From positions 29,032,906 through 29,096,905 of the forward strand of contig OX463818.1 in the NCBI GenBank assembly GCA_949825045.1: a stretch of 64,000 bases of DNA. The letters run 5' to 3'. Below, piece by piece: positions 30,144 through 42,049 of the stretch (within the stretch, counting starts at the first letter, position 1; each line of letters starts with the position of its first letter). The DNA comes from Argyresthia goedartella (taxonomy: Eukaryota > Arthropoda > Insecta > Lepidoptera > Argyresthiidae). The position numbers and the translations under genes were made by a program. A model generated the notes under the pieces. That model did no database searches. It saw only the letters and a program-made list of their open reading frames with translations, and had not been told where the DNA came from.

Positions 30144-31184
30144 TGCGGAGCAGAGCGGTGAGTCTGCCCAGGGCAGTGGGGTCGCTGAGGAGGGCGAGCA
30201 GGGCTGTGAGGTGCCCCAAGTCCTGCTGCCCTATCGCCACAGCCGAAGTGGCGGCGCCAGCGGCGGCCGCAGTCTCGCTAGCGGCGAGAGTAGCCGCCGC
30301 GGCGCCGGCGGCAGGCGGAGCTGTTACCTTCTTCTTCTTCTTCCCCCCCCCCCCCCCGCTTCGTCTTCTGCCTGGGGACTCCGTCGTTCGCCTGCGTCAT
30401 TAGCGATGCGGGCGCCGTTTCTTCCTGCAGATCAGGACGTGGCGGAGGGGGAGGCTGCATCTTCTTGGGCCCAGGCGCATTAGTGATTTCCAAAGTGCTG
30501 GCCTTCTTGTTCCGCGCCTCCTTGCGGAACATGGGGCACGTTGCATTGTTGGCCGTTTGCGGGCCACCGCAGTTGGCACACGTCGGCGTCTGTTCTTTCG
30601 GGCGGGGGCACTCCCGCGCCGAGTGGGGACCGCCGCAACGCACGCATGCCAGGGGGCGGTGGGTGCGACGAGTGCCGGAACTGTTGGCACCTGTGGCACA
30701 TCTGCTTGCAGTACTCGGCCTCCACACCGAGTTCTGCAAGTGCCGCGACGATCTCTTCCGGCGTGGTGTTGGAAGGCAGCCCGCGGATCGCCACCTTCTG
30801 GTTCTTGTCGGCCGGCAGCGAGTAAGAGAACCACCGAACTCCGTGGTCCTTCTCCAGCCTGCACAGATAGCGCTGTACAAGCCGGTACTCGTCGTTGGCC
30901 GTGGGGGTGAAGCGCACACCCTTTTGGTAGGCGCGCGCACTGGGGGCCCGGCCGAGCTCGCTGGCTATCGCCTTGAAGTGTTCGGCCCAGTTGGGTAGGG
31001 CCTCCACTAAGAGGCGCGGCTGGCGGGGCTGCTTCGGCGCAGCGTCTCCCGACGGGGTGGCGGTGGTGGTGGCGGTCGCGGCTGCGTTCTGCGCGGCGGT
31101 AGAGGCGGGAGGCATTGGGCGGCCGGGCCTTGTTGCGGGCGCGGCGGCGGACGTGTTTGGGGGCGCGGCGGCGGGGCGGGTCAA
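30136..31184 (-). pseudogene. Jockey ORF1 (PRE_C2HC, zinc knuckles), two frameshifts, C14 run
   Basis: The start region is A/P/T-rich. DEYRLVQRYLCRLEKDHGVR and VAIRGLPSNTTPEEIVAAL mark the PRE_C2HC-containing Gag-like protein. CKQMCHRCQQF begins the zinc knuckles, and after a shift near 30655 they go on as CVRCGGPHSARECP and CANCGGPQTANNATC. A run of about 14 C (plus strand, near 30344-30357) sits where the frame changes again to a K-rich then A-rich tail ending in LTALLRNA and TGA at 30136-30138. That stop overlaps the ORF2 start (ATGCATGA), suggesting coupled translation. Confidence 0.75.
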
Positions 31185-31190
31185 AATATA

Positions 31191-31620
31191 CTTAATGACT
31201 GTCTGAGCTAGTATTCCTAAGCTAGCTGGTATTCTTATCTTGTATAAGTCAGTATTATATAGATATTAAAAATGTGCATTCACTAAAATGGACATAACCT
31301 GTCTCAAAGATTAACCTCGTAGCTTATGTTATCAAATTAATCCCATATTTATATGTTTCAATAGGCTTTTTGTACAGCCTTGTAAACCTTATTATTTTAT
31401 GATTGTTTAGCCTAGGATTAATGTACACTGGGTTGTTAATTATTATTATTATTATTATTATTAGTTTATTATCCAGAATTATACAATTCTACATACTAAA
31501 TCAATTGATAAAATTAAAATTACAAAACAATTAAATTACAAAACACACAATACAATACAATACAATTACACATTTGAATTAAAATTTTAAAAATTTTAAA
31601 TTTATCACAATTAACTTACA
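31191..31620 (-). other. LINE 3' UTR with (ATT)n tail and short AT-rich spacer
   Basis: The (ATT)n tract at 31438-31463 looks like the 3' tail of the minus-strand LINE that begins to its right. 31464-31620 is its A-rich 3' UTR. 31191-31437 has no identifiable feature. Confidence 0.5.
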
Positions 31621-33990
31621 TTAAATTGGTCTATGATATTCACTCCACTTAAGATGGATAGGACTAGCACTCCATTCACGCACTGCACTAATTATGTGAT
31701 TGTCGGAGCTGAAGACCCTGGCGCGTTGTGCGTGGGTGCGCTGGCGCAACAGCGCGGCCCAGCCCGGCGCCCTCCCCGCGCAGAACATCTCGCTCGCGCT
31801 GCAGGCGCGGGGCAGGCGGAACATGGCGCGCCACGCGTTATTGTATTGCACACGGATACGGTTAATGTTGGCTTGTGTGTACTTGCTCCACAGCTCCACA
31901 GTATACACGCTTGTGCAGTATGACAGAAAGAGCTGTTGATTCACATCCTTGCTACATCTTGTGAATCGCCTCGCCAACATGTTCGCCCTCATGGCGATAG
32001 CTCTGCGCTGTCTTTCTTTATCATCATCATCTGACAGTGAACTCTTGATGATATGGCCAAGGTACTCAACTTTGTGGACCCTGCAGAGGCTCTGTCCATT
32101 TAGCTCCAACGGGAGTTCCGCGTTCGGTGTGTTGGATGACTCGAAGATCATGTATACCGACTTCTCTGCGTTATACAGCATGTTATGTGTGGCTGCATAT
32201 GTTTCACAGATATGCAGTAACTCCCTCAATGCTGTTACACTTGGTGCCAAGAGCACCATGTCGTCTGCATACGCCACATTGTTGATCATGCAGCCGTTCA
32301 TGGAGCACCCGACTCCTGCTTCCGTCAGCTCTTCGCTTAGCCCGTCCATATAGATATTAAATAGAACCGGTGACATACTCCCTCCTTGTCTCACACCGCA
32401 AGATAAATGAGTCGGATCCGATGTGACTCCGTTCCAGCGCACGACGTTGGTTTGTTGTGAGTACCATCGGCTCAGTGCGTTCACTATTGGTTCTGGCACT
32501 CCTCGATCCCTCAACTTCTGCCACAGTAGGCTATGTTGTACTCGGTCAAACGCCTTGCTCAGATCCAAGTAGCTGGCATAGACTGACGTCTTTCTCTGCT
32601 TGTGATATTGTGCTACTTGTTTGACTGTATAAATGGCGTCTGTCGTCGAAGCATTCCGTTTAAACCCAAACTGGTTATCACTGCTGCCTAGGTATGGTTC
32701 TGCGATGTGGTTGAGAACTTTCTCAAACAATCTTGCCAGGATAGTAGCGAGTGACACTGGACGGTAATTACTTGGGCTGGATAGGTCTTTCTTTTTGTTT
32801 TTAAAATCGATACGTACCACTACAGTTTCCACCATGGCTTTCGGTATATATGCCGTTCTCAGCATTGCTGTGTATAAGTTAGACAGAAGAATAGGTATGA
32901 ATCTGCCTCCATTCTGCACATGCTCAATGCTAAGGCTGTCTATGCCCGGCGACTTGCCTCTCGACACACCCTTTATTATTTTAAATATGCACTCCGGTGA
33001 TACGTCAACTTCGTCGTGTTTCTGCTGAGTGTACTGCCCGGTCTGACTGGTAGAATTCTGTGTCATATTGTTGGGTTGAAGAAAAATCCTGCTGAAGTTA
33101 TTAGTGATTTCTTTGTTATTAGTCTCACCTCCAATATGCGACGGCGTTGGAATTCTGACTTTCAGTATTTTCTTGGTTTGTTGCCAAAATCTCTTAAAAT
33201 CTCCCTGCTTCATACTATTGGCAATTTTATCCATTACTATCTTGTCCTCCAATCGCCGGCACTTTTTGAGTTCCCGTTGAAATACCGTACGGCATTGTCT
33301 GCGCTTATCAGCTGATGAGCCTGTGATCGGTCGTCCATCTTGGTGCCATAGAAGTAGTGCGCGTCTAGACTCGGCATATGACTCCGCAATATGCTCACTC
33401 CACCCCGGTGTTTTCTTCCGACGCTTATTAATCTGTCTGTTGGTGCTGAAAGCTGTCATCGCGGCATATTGCATTGTAGACACTAATGCGTTGTACATGG
33501 AATCTATGGATTCATTACCAGAGAACGGGACTTTGAGTAGTTCACGTGCATGTTTTTCGACTATCTCAGTATAATGCGCTATATGATTCATATTCCTCGG
33601 ATTCCATTTCCAGTGATTATGTAGCTTCTGAGTGTTCAAATTGGATACATCCTCGCATGACACCAGGCTGTCTATTTGTAACTCCACAATTTATATAGGT
33701 CTATGGTCTGTCCATGCCACGCCGTAATCGATGCATATGTTGTTTACTATCACACCGACCGTCTCAGTCACAATAACATGATCGAGCCACGAGGTGGTCC
33801 CGTGAGCATAACTCACGTATGTGTATGAAGAATCGGGAAGTCTTTCTTTATCTATATACTGGTATTTGTACTCACTACAGAATCCTTCCAGCTCTTTACC
33901 AAATATCGGGGTAGGGTCCGCGTTGAAGTCGCCGGCGATAATATAGTGCGCCGTTTTGCGTTCCTCCACTATTGCGTTAATTTGTGCAAG
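31621..33990 (-). pseudogene. LINE ORF2 (clade not assigned): RT complete, EN cut by BEL-2 LTR, one stop
   Basis: From the LTR edge at 33990 the reading runs LAQINAIVEERKTAHY, IIAGDFNAD (EN), SWLDHVIVTE and WTDHRPI, then an in-frame TAA at 33688-33690, and on in the same frame for 688 codons. RT blocks: SRGKSPGIDSL, SNYRPVSLATILARLFEK, DLSKAFDRVQHSLLW, CGVRQGGSMSPVLFNIYMD and VAYADDMVLLAP near residue 472 of the second part. The C-terminus has an H/C-poor thumb ending SEYHRPI. The 5' part of the EN and any ORF1 are absent because BEL-2 inserted here and the far side does not return to this LINE within the window. Confidence 0.85.
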
Positions 33991-34566
33991 TGTTTCATAT
34001 TTATGCTTCGGAACGCACCGGTTTTCGTTGCGCGGATCGACCGCGAGTAATCGGGACATCACTAGCGGAAACGGAACCGCAGCTGTCACTTGCATAGAAC
34101 CGAGATGACGAATTAGAGGTTACTTTCTGGTCGTGAGAAAAAATGTCAGCACATGGCGTCGGGCTTTGACTGTATTTTAGTGTAACAATTGTCTAACACA
34201 GGTGTCGGGCCTGGTCGGAGTTTTAACCATAATAATCGTCGGGAAATAAGTAGATTCACGTCATCGGAGTGAGTGATTCGTGTTGTGAAGGTTAAAGTTG
34301 TTCGGTCCCCAACTCGTCGCATTCGGACAGCGACTCCTCGTGTCGGCAAGCAACACGCCGGCGACAGCATCGGGCTACGACGAGAGTAAGATTCGAATCC
34401 TCTCCCCCCACACCTTGTGCTCCTTAACCCGTACTCCTGCCTCGAATTGAGCTTTCGAATTCCGGTCTACGGCGTCAAGGTCAGTACCACTTGCGATTCT
34501 CCCCGTGCTGGTGAAAACCACCCCCTCAAGATTCCACGCCGTTCGGTTGAGGCGTGGAATTAAACA
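33991..34566 (+). repeat. 5' LTR of BEL-2
   Basis: 576 bases, tgtttcatatttatgc to taaaca. It matches the solo LTR and the BEL-1 LTR. The base before it is part of a LINE endonuclease, so BEL-2 inserted into that LINE. The expected duplication partner of gcaag (33986-33990) was not found, because the 3' half of BEL-2 is missing. Confidence 0.88.
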
Positions 34567-35374
34567 CTTTGGTAGCAGGCGCGGTTTCCTAGTGGGAAAT
34601 CATCGATTCACGGATGGTTGTAGGGTTGTTTTTTTTTGCCACATTGTAGTTGGGAGAAAAGAATATCTCAGATTGGCCGGCAATCAGTTTGTGAGTGAGT
34701 CTGTGGTCGGTATACCACAATTAAAGTTCATTTTCGGTTAGTGAAAGTATAATTGACGATTTAGTTAACAATTATTATAAATTTGTAGTCGGAAACTACT
34801 CGGTGTGCATAAGACACAGTCATTCGGTCGGACTATAGTATTGCAGTCGGGTTCCATAGCATTGCAGTGTTATTTCGGATTACAGAGCAGGGTCAGGCTA
34901 TTTAAGGGGTATTAAGCTGATTTTGCTGACCTCAGTAGAAGTGTGGGTCATATCGGAGGGGCCACTTCTAGAAGGTTCACGGCTACCTACATTATATTAA
35001 AAACAGCTTGGATTTCGGAATCCAGTGTGGTTTAGGGAGCTATATTGTTTAGGTTTATAGTCTCGGAGCCCACCACTTATTATTTTTTAATACATTTTAT
35101 TTTGTATTGTTTTTATAATCAATTTTTTGGGTTATTTTTGTATTGTGTTTTATGTTGGCATTCTCTAATTGATTTAGAGTGCATAGTTATAAGGTGTATG
35201 TCCACAGGGCGACCATATTAAATATGTTTTAGGATTTAATTGGGTTACTGGTTGCCTTAGTTTTGACAACTTAGTTTTAATTTCTGTGCCCAGCGCTGAC
35301 GGGCAAGTGCTGGTCTCTGGCTATACTTAGTTCGGTAGTGAAGTATAGGACCAGAAACAATTGAATCGGTAACC
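34567..35374 (+). other. BEL-2 primer-binding site and leader
   Basis: ctttggtagcaggcgcgg right after the LTR is the likely primer-binding site (tRNA not identified). The remaining 780 bases to the gag ATG are an untranslated leader. Short open frames in it have no domains. Confidence 0.65.
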
Positions 35375-36919
35375 ATGGCACCTTCGCCCTTGACGGTACT
35401 GCGGTATGGTGTTCGTGAGGAGATGAGATGGCTCGCCCATACTCACAAGTATGTGGAGCGACCTGACATGGACGATGTCCTGCTCAAGCGTGTGGAGGAC
35501 GCAATGACACGCGTAGGGAAGGTGTGTCGGCTGGCTGCGGAGGCTGAAGCTCTCGGGCTTACGGATGAAGCCTCGGTGGTTGCAGTGAAGCAGCTCTGCG
35601 CGGATGCTGACCAAGCGATGGAATGCTTGGGCGAAATCGAGCGTCGCGCGGAAAAAATTAAGCGGTCGCGACAGAATGACCGCGGGGAAGGTAACGGAGA
35701 CCCACCCCCGAAGGGTGTTGCTGGACGGCTGCCACACCTGGAGATTCCGGCCTTCGGTGGGGCAATTGATGAGTGGCCGGCATTCATTAATTTATTCGAT
35801 AGTTTGGTCCACGGTCGGGACGACCTGGACAACGCCTACAAGTTGGCCCAACTATTGATGGCACTGCGGGGTGAACCGAAGGAGTTGGTCGGTCACCTAA
35901 CGGTCACGGCGGGCAATTATAAGATAGCCCGGTCCATATTGTTTGACCGCTACCAACACAAACGGCGGTTGGTTGATGCGCAGCTGGGGAAGCTGTTTAG
36001 CATCTTAAGAGTAACCCGGGATGTTGACATCCGAGTACAGGTGCTCAACCCTGTGCTGGTGGCCACTAAGGCCCTTCAGAACCTTGGTCTGCCGGTAGAC
36101 CAATGGTCATATATTGTTTTGTATATGGTTTTGTCACGGTTGCCTGCAGCTATTCAAAGTCGGTTTGAACAGCTGCATTGGGGCAATAGCTCGGAACCGC
36201 CCATGCTCGTCCAATTGACGGATCTTTTGGAGGGTGAATGCAGGCGATGCGACACACTGGATACGGAGGCCAGTGTGCAGCACCAACCCGCGCGGATGCG
36301 GGAGGGGCCGCGCCCCCAACCCCCACGGGGGGGTGGGCGGTCGAAACATTTTGGCGTTTTGAATGCCGCGCCGTCGGGTGACGGCTGTGTGCACTGCGAC
36401 AGTGCCGGTCATGAAGTGACCAGTTGCGCCAACTTTAAGGCGCTCGGGGTAGCTGCCCGCAGGAAGGAAGTCTTCCGCCACCGATTGTGTTTCGGTTGTT
36501 TGGGGCCGCAACCGCTGAGCGAGTGCTCACGCGCCTTCCCCTGTGAGTGCTGTGGTGGCAAGCACCACATCGTGTTGTGCCTAAACCGGTCAGGCCCTTC
36601 GGATGGTCACCAGGGCCGGACTCAGGTTGGTCGGCCACAGGGCCCAACCAGGGTCGGACCCAGTCCCCCTCCGGGCAACGGGAGTCACCAACGGGGTGAC
36701 TGGGGTACCTGCGGACGGGACCCCCCCGAGGGGAAGGGGGCAGCGCGGGGGGTAACATGCGGGATAGACGGGGTTCGGTCGCCGCTGTCCAGGGTCAGCG
36801 AGGACTTCGGGCAGCTGGCTCACCGCGTTTTACGGGCGGGTGTCAGATGGCGCCACCCTGCCCGTCGCTCTGGGAGGCGAACAGGGAGGCGAACAGTCGG
36901 ATGTCGCCCCCATTCCTAG
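35375..36919 (+). CDS. BEL-2 gag (BEL/Pao capsid, DUF1759-type, zinc knuckles)
   Basis: Structural polyprotein of a BEL/Pao element. The N-terminal half is helical. LPHLEIPAFGGAIDEWPAFI (DUF1759-like capsid) starts near residue 122, followed by NAYKLAQLLMALRGEPKELV and LFDRYQHKRRLVDAQL. Zinc-binding blocks at about 338-405 are CVHCDSAGHEVTSC, LCFGCLG and CECCGGKHHIVLC. The frame then runs into a P/G-rich tail. That tail disagrees with the pol frame, which overlaps it from 36757, so the last 50 codons are probably after a frameshift. BEL elements normally use one continuous ORF. Otherwise open. Confidence 0.85.
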   Translation: MAPSPLTVLRYGVREEMRWLAHTHKYVERPDMDDVLLKRVEDAMTRVGKVCRLAAEAEALGLTDEASVVAVKQLCADADQAMECLGEIERRAEKIKRSRQNDRGEGNGDPPPKGVAGRLPHLEIPAFGGAIDEWPAFINLFDSLVHGRDDLDNAYKLAQLLMALRGEPKELVGHLTVTAGNYKIARSILFDRYQHKRRLVDAQLGKLFSILRVTRDVDIRVQVLNPVLVATKALQNLGLPVDQWSYIVLYMVLSRLPAAIQSRFEQLHWGNSSEPPMLVQLTDLLEGECRRCDTLDTEASVQHQPARMREGPRPQPPRGGGRSKHFGVLNAAPSGDGCVHCDSAGHEVTSCANFKALGVAARRKEVFRHRLCFGCLGPQPLSECSRAFPCECCGGKHHIVLCLNRSGPSDGHQGRTQVGRPQGPTRVGPSPPPGNGSHQRGDWGTCGRDPPEGKGAARGVTCGIDGVRSPLSRVSEDFGQLAHRVLRAGVRWRHPARRSGRRTGRRTVGCRPHS

Positions 36920-38771
36920 AGCGCCCCAGGTTGGACCCGCTCTTCCCCCTCCATCCACGGTGGCCACCGGGCACACCGTACACCGTCCGGTATGGTCGGA
37001 TACCGGGACAGCGAGGGGCCTATTATACGGGTTGGGACCCCCTGATGTACATACGGTCTAATATGCCACCGGCATATCAGCAGCCGAGTTACCAGGCCGA
37101 CGGAGGTCTTAGCGGGTTCGGATCCCGCGGAGGTTCTCGCTAGGGACACGCCGCCCACTTACAGGGTGCCGCCACTCCACAGACGGTCATGCTCCCCACC
37201 GCCTCTGTGATAGCGTGGAGTCCGGACGGCAAATCTTGTGTGGCATGAGCACTATTGGACTCGGGGGCCCAGGGGTGCTTAGTCTCGTGCAACCTTTTAA
37301 GACGGTTGGGCATTTCGGTAAGGGAGTATCCACATTCCATTCGGGGAATTGGGAACACGGAAGTCGGTTCCGTTAAGGGAGTATGTCGGATTACTCTCTC
37401 GTCACGGGTGGATTCATCGGTGAATCTGACGGTCACGGCATTAGTCATGCCTAATGTGATGGGCTCACACCCTCACGTATAGTTGTCGCCCTCGGTGCGA
37501 CAGTTGGTCGCTGGGTTGTCACTGGCTGACCCGGAGTTCGATATTCCGGGCCCAGTAGACATTTTATTGGGTGTCGATGCCTTGGGATACCTGTTAGTGC
37601 CAGGTGTCCACGTGTTGCAGGCGACTGGTCTGGTTTCGGTCAACAACAGACTGGGCCATGCGGTAATGGGTCCGGTCATGCCGGCTGCCCCACGCCTAGC
37701 GACTCGTAGTCCCTTATTCGGTTCTGTACTCTCGGAGGTGATACAGAAGTTTTGGGAGGTGGAGGAACCACCTACGGTCCGCCGGTTGGACCCGGTTGAA
37801 GAAGAGTGTGAATAGTTTTATCGGAACAATACTGGTCGCCTTCGGTCAGGTCGATTTCTCACACGTCTTCCATTCCGGAGTGATCGCCCACCGCTGGGCA
37901 GTTCACACCATGCAGCCGAGACGCGGCTTCTGTCGATGGAACGACGCATTAAGCGTGACGGGATTTTCCGGCAGAAGTACGTCGACTTCATGCGGGAATA
38001 CGAGTCGCTCGGCCACATGGCGGTTTCGGGTATCGACTGGAAGCGTGAAGACCACTGCTTCCTGCCCCATCACGCGGTCTTGAGGACCCCGGAGGGCAAA
38101 ATACGGGTAGTGTTCGATGGATCGGCATCAACATCTAACGGCATCAACCTGAACCAGTGTTTGCATTCAGGGCCGAAGTTGAACCATGACATCGCGGATG
38201 TTATCACACGGTTCCGTCGACACAATGTTGTGTTTGTAGCTGACATCCGGATGATGTTTAGGCAGACGGTCATACACCCTGACGATAGACGGTATCAGCT
38301 GATACTGTGGCGAGAGAGCCCAAATCAGCCCATCAGGGTGTACGAGCTGAACACCAACACGTACGGGCTACGGTCTAGTCCTTATTTGGCGATTCGCACT
38401 CTGCGGGAGTTAGCGGATCGAGAACGGTTAAATTTCCCTAGAGGAGCAGCGATCCTGGAGCAGGATCTCTACGTGGACGATATCTGTACCGGTGCAGAGT
38501 CCGTAGAGGAGGCGCTCGCTCGACGGGACGAGCTAGTTGAGCTCTTACGGGGTGGAGGTTACGAGCTCCGGAAATGGATGTCGAACTCTCCAGAGTTACT
38601 GACTGGTCTTCCGGATGACTACCAGCAGGAACCCCACATTTTTGAAAATTTGGAAAATCCAAATATGTTGTCGGTATTAGGCGTCCAGTACCAGCCGGTG
38701 TCAGACATGTTTTCGTATCGGGTCAAGTTGGACTCCCCGAAGGTCTGGACGAAACGGAACGTCCTTTCAAC
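36757..38771 (+). pseudogene. BEL-2 protease and RT, four stops, truncated
   Basis: One frame from 36757 to 38771 carries the aspartic protease (ALLDSGAQGCLV, with LADPEFDIPGPVDILLGVDA further on), the RT lead-in YVDFMREYESLGHM, VVFDGSASTSNGINLNQCLH, FVADIRMMFRQ, YGLRSSPYLAIRTL, and the active site QDLYVDDICTGAES. It is broken by stops at 37141-37143, 37246-37248, 37480-37482 and 37813-37815. The element ends abruptly at 38771, after CGTCCTTTCAAC, at a point that the BEL-1 copy passes through at 1814. RNase H, integrase and the 3' LTR are missing. Confidence 0.85.
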
Positions 38772-40101
38772 TTGAAAAAACTGCTTACTGTGAATGAATT
38801 TGCCGACGCGTTCGTTTCTGCTGGTGCGAGCTCCATTTTGATAAATCAGCAGTCGGCTGACTATCGGTTCATTATTCTTGCGGTATCTTGAGTTCGATGC
38901 GTGAAATCTTCAGTTGAAATATTTTGGCTTCTGGTCCGTCATGGCTTGCTTGATGTCGTCTTGGTTTGGGTGGGGTCTTAATTATGGATTTCTGCAGCGT
39001 GGTTTGAAATAGGTATGCAGAAGTCGGGGCTCGGCGATCTTGGACGAAGTGCTTCTTGCTTGCACTTCTAAGGTGGCAGCACACGGAGTTTTCTTCGCGG
39101 CTGGGTCCATGCTGTTACTACCGAAGGTTGCTGATGTTCAAAAGTCGGGTCACCACTTTGCCAGAGGCAATTATAAGGAGAGCGACATCTTCGGGAGTAA
39201 AGTAAAAGGCTTGAGATGCGCGCAAATACGAGACTAGACTAGACTAATTTATTGTAGGATATACTAAGGTTATATACAACTTACTACGAAACTACGTGAT
39301 GAATATAAATATACCTTATCTGTGACGGTCGTCAACTTATCTTAACATTACGTGGAAATAGATATTTCCGCATACATACGGCACATATTTAAATACTCAA
39401 AGTCCGTAGGACGATTGTCGTAAAAAGACGTTACAAATTCGCTTCAGATAAAAATATGTATGGGCAATCACCGATGTTCTTTATTGTGTTGGTTAGTTAG
39501 TTTTGTCGCCTTCGGAATTCCACTGGGTGTTCAGAATATATCATTAGCAGCATGATTGACTTTGAAATTTCAACGGGTTGAAATTTTGAACTTTATGCCA
39601 TGGTAATAGAATTCAAAACCTATAAACCTATAAAGGCCTTTTGGGTACCCAGAGAACCCAAAGTCAATCAACGGGTTAGTAATGTTTAGGAAACGAATTC
39701 TTGTGGATGGAAACGTCGAAATATCCTCGACAACGATTGCGTATAAGTAAAAAGTAATTATAAGCAAATTTAAAGAGAATTTTATATGAAAAACGATGCG
39801 TCACAGGAATTTTTGTGGTGTAACAAAATTTCCTAAGATGCATTGTTTTCGAGATGTAAACAAAAAAAGGGACCTTCTTTGCGTAGCTAAGTGATTGTCA
39901 AAATAAAATAACAAGGACCACCGACTTAAAATATCCATTATTTCTATCAAATATATCACACAAGACTACTTACTAGATAAAAGTATTTTTTTATTGGCTG
40001 GTGAATCTGAAAAACACAGAAAGTTATGATGTGAAAAAAATGAATATAAGAGAGGTAAAATATTTCGGTCAAGTTAAGTATATTGCTAATGAAATGTCAT
40101 T

Positions 40102-40320
40102 ACATTTCATTAGCTGACAAAATTGAGGAGTGATAGTTACATAAATTTATAAACTATGGTTTCAAATTTAAAATGCGACAATATATTAATCACTATAGAT
40201 AAGTATAGAATGACATTTCATTAGCTGACAAATTTGAGGAGTGATAGTACTCATAAATATGAAAAATATGGTTTCAAATAAAAAATAAATAAATTGCGTA
40301 CATTATTAACTATATACAAG
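40102..40320. repeat. Tandem duplication, 111-bp period
   Basis: acatttcattagctgacaaa starts at 40102 and again at 40213. Similarity continues through gaggagtgatag and atggtttcaaat. The left copy is preceded by a small palindrome (aatgaaatg ... catttcatt) at 40089-40112. Confidence 0.75.
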
Positions 40321-41507
40321 ATTTTTAGCAAAAACTTGGTAAAATAATGCAGTTGTTTTATTTATTAAGGAAAGAAGGGTATATAGTAAAGTAAAAATTT
40401 TTGACCTCCTCTCCGCGAGTCACCTGCCCATGACCCCAAAAGTGTCCCGAAGTGTGGTGTTTTACAGTTTTAAAGAAATTCCTACACGATACATGAAAAG
40501 TGTGCAACAAGGAAATTATCTTTGATAATTTCACTATTGTAATATGATTTTTCTAAATATTAATGGATGTCCCTAGCTGAAAGATTAGTTTTCTCAAAAA
40601 AAAACTGCAATATTACTTAAATATGTATGACAACAGTAAAAAATTTAATATGCTCTTAAAAAGAGGCATAATTTATTTCTTAACTCTTCAATTTCACGTT
40701 CAGCGTAATTATATTTTGAAAATGAAAATCATTCGCCATAATTAAAGATACGGCCTTTAAAGCCGCTAAATTCCTGACTTTGTTTGATAGCCGCAAGGGT
40801 AAAATCAAAACCTATACGGTGCTTTTCGTTGACCTAGAATCATGAAATTTGGCAAAAAGTAAGGTCAAATAAAGGAAAAAACCAAAAACCGCAAATTATT
40901 ATTTACTGTATAAAGACATATTCGATGGGTTACTGTGGCAATATTTCAAGACAACTAAATTTTATAATGTTAATGTTTCATGGCGGAAACTGTGATAACG
41001 CTTTTGTGTGTAAAATAGATGTTTTGTATAGGAAAATGGCAGGCTTCCCGGGCGTCTCGTACTGCAATAAGATCATCATATTATGTTACAATATTTACAA
41101 TGATGAATTCTTTAAACGAGGTTTTTTTAAACCTGGCATAAACGTGAAATCGTAAGATAATTTTTACTCAGATTTTCAGGTTATAGTTTTCTTATTCAAA
41201 TATTTTAGGGATCTATACGTCTTGATTGTATCATCAATTCATCATTGACTAAATTATAATCTATGACCAAAACTTTTTTACTTCATCCATTTTATTGTCT
41301 TGTCACGCTATGCCAGCCTAGCCCATATTACAAGTATATAGGACGATCGATTATAGGTGGTGGATTATGAGATAGTGTTTAATTCCCAGGGCTGTATTGC
41401 TTTACCGTGTATACTTGTACGAGTATCATCATGGCCCAGCCCATATCGCGTTCTGTATCTATTTTAATTACGTTTAAAATTGATAAATTAGGAAAATGAG
41501 TCGATTT

Positions 41508-41566
41508 AAAAACAAGTGCGAGTCGGACTTGCGCACGAAGGGTTCCGTACCACCACACAATAGTAT
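41508..41566 (+). mobile_element. Lepidopteran short repeat, 5' fragment
   Basis: aacaagtgcgagtcggactt followed by gcgcacgaagggttccgtac is the start of the same short repeat as 23150-23407, here better conserved but only about 60 bases long. Confidence 0.55.
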
Positions 41567-42049
41567 TTAGGTTTCTTGCATAAGGTATCTTTAATTTTCC
41601 TGTGTGTTTAGAATGTTGTTTACAAAATTATTTGTGCGGAAATTTCATATTCCATGTATGTAACTAGGTGCATTTATAAGTTCGTATGTGGTGTGACATT
41701 TTTCATGTAATATTGAAGTATGGCTCTATATTACTCGTATCCGGGTAAAGGCCCTTGCTCCTCGGTGGGACATTAATGAGCTACATTATTATTATATATT
41801 ATTGAATTAAAGAACTATATTTCATAATTCTTGAGGGAGTAATGACCTATTTTACATTATTTTTATAAATTTGTACGATTCCACCGTGCATTATCAGATA
41901 TTTTAACGTCAGCTTTAATTTATATTATTTTTCTCATAATTTTGTAAGTCAGATTTATCGATCAGTTCACTTTCGTCTATCAATAAGTGCCTACCAATTG
42001 TAATAATTACAAATAAAGTGATTAATCAAGTTATCACTATTAGAATTAA

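Larger units (their letters stand above)
27331..31190 (-). mobile_element. GC-rich Jockey-clade LINE, nearly full length, decayed
   Basis: A minus-strand element whose high GC content stands out against the AT-rich surroundings. It has ORF1 (30136-31184) and ORF2 (about 27431-30143), overlapping by eight bases. Both have frameshifts. Its 3' end is near 27330-27400 and its 5' end near 31184-31190. I saw no clear target-site duplication. Confidence 0.75.
38772..42049. other. Non-coding stretch; no gene identified
   Basis: 38772-39240 is less AT-rich and may be the remnant of whatever replaced the BEL-2 3' half. Reading it in all frames gave no domain. 39240-42049 is AT-rich. Noted inside it are a tandem duplication at 40102-40320 and a partial lepidopteran short repeat at 41508. 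Confidence 0.4.

Noticed and set aside
34505..34741. Open frame across the BEL-2 LTR end and leader
   Set aside because: It crosses the LTR boundary and the primer-binding site, which are non-coding.
38872..39084. Minus-strand frame right of BEL-2 with many basic residues
   Set aside because: Looked for a gag or LINE domain without success; left as unassigned sequence.
40925..41155. 76-codon plus-strand open frame
   Set aside because: No motif, isolated, in AT-rich DNA.
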